Origin: Parvularcula sp.
Lineage (GTDB): Bacteria > Pseudomonadota > Alphaproteobacteria > Caulobacterales > Parvularculaceae
NCBI GenBank assembly: GCA_003506635.1
Contig: DNZB01000295.1
Span: forward strand, 1-5,240
Length of the DNA: 5,240 nucleotides
Direction: 5' to 3'
The translations under genes were made by a program, and so were the position numbers. Under the pieces are notes generated by a model. It worked only from the letters and a program-made list of their open reading frames with translations. It was not told the DNA's origin and did not search any database. This document shows, piece by piece, positions 4,995 through 5,240 of the stretch. The first letter of the stretch is position 1. Every line of letters begins with the position of its first letter.

Positions 4995-5240
4995 ATGAAA
5001 ATCTCTTTCGCATTGAAGGCCGCCGGCGTCGCGGGATTAGCCTTCCTCGCCGCCGCATGCGCCAACACCAGCAAGGCGACCGGACCGGACGTCGCCGCGA
5101 CAGACGTCGGCGGCACGGGCGCTGCCGGCACGGGCTCGGTCGCTCCGGGCAGCCAGGGCGATCTTGAATCGAATGTCGGGCACCGCGTCTTCTTCGGCTA
5201 TGACCAGTACGCGCTCTCGGCGCAGGCGCAAGGAACGCTG
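4995..5240 (+). CDS. pal: Pal, peptidoglycan-associated outer-membrane lipoprotein (5' part)
   Basis: The frame is open from ATG 4995 to the window edge and gives the first 82 residues; no stop codon is reached. Residues 1-21 form a lipoprotein signal peptide with Lys near the start, a hydrophobic core and the lipobox-like LAAAC. Cys22 is the expected lipidated residue after cleavage by signal peptidase II. A flexible Gly/Ala/Thr/Ser linker spans about 23-58. The segment HRVFFGYDQYALSAQAQGTL (63-82) is the start of the OmpA-like peptidoglycan-binding domain. It matches the hallmark Pal opening, VFF-x-(F/Y)D followed by LS-x-x-A. Most of that domain, including the residues that hold meso-diaminopimelate, lies beyond the window. 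Pal binds TolB and peptidoglycan and completes the Tol-Pal chain. Position -3 of the lipobox is Ala rather than the commoner Leu, but Leu is at -4. Confidence 0.93.
   Translation, partial: MKISFALKAAGVAGLAFLAAACANTSKATGPDVAATDVGGTGAAGTGSVAPGSQGDLESNVGHRVFFGYDQYALSAQAQGTL

Noticed and set aside
1..5240. CRISPR arrays, tRNA or rRNA genes, insertion sequences
   Set aside because: I found no regularly spaced repeats, tRNA-like cloverleaf ends, rRNA motifs, transposase frames or terminal inverted repeats with target duplications.

Overview
The window is GC-rich bacterial DNA carrying the Tol-Pal cell-envelope cluster in its usual order on the + strand: ybgC, tolQ, tolR, tolA, tolB and the 5' part of pal, which runs off the right edge. 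Protein features point to an alphaproteobacterium, most likely of the Hyphomicrobiales (Rhizobiales). These are a TolA with a short Pro/Lys/Glu-rich linker instead of the long Ala-rich helix of enterobacteria, a TolB ending in WSP-type propeller repeats, and a Pal with a Gly/Ala/Thr linker before its OmpA-like domain. Family or genus cannot be fixed from this sequence alone.

Layout. Positions 1-648 hold no gene I can support. The stretch contains a perfect 9-bp inverted repeat (178-206), a single TTAACCAT box (112-119), a cluster of AAAAGGC palindromes (422-530) and a large stem-loop (577-627) just ahead of ybgC. ybgC (649-1053) is followed by a 276-bp gap. tolQ and tolR then overlap by one base (TGATG), tolA follows after 23 bp and tolB after 70 bp. 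A 261-bp gap separates tolB from pal (4995 onward). This gap carries a possible weak terminator, an AT-rich operator-like inverted repeat flanked by a 10-bp direct repeat, and two overlapping hairpins in what would be the pal leader.

How the genes work together. TolQ and TolR form the proton-motive-force-driven motor in the inner membrane. TolA is the transducer that spans the periplasm. TolB is the periplasmic propeller protein that binds Pal, and Pal is an outer-membrane lipoprotein that binds peptidoglycan. Together they draw in the outer membrane at division and maintain envelope integrity. YbgC is a hotdog-fold acyl-CoA thioesterase genetically tied to the cluster.

The coding content is conventional and I see no new multi-gene system. 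What merits a second look is the structured noncoding DNA ahead of ybgC and pal.
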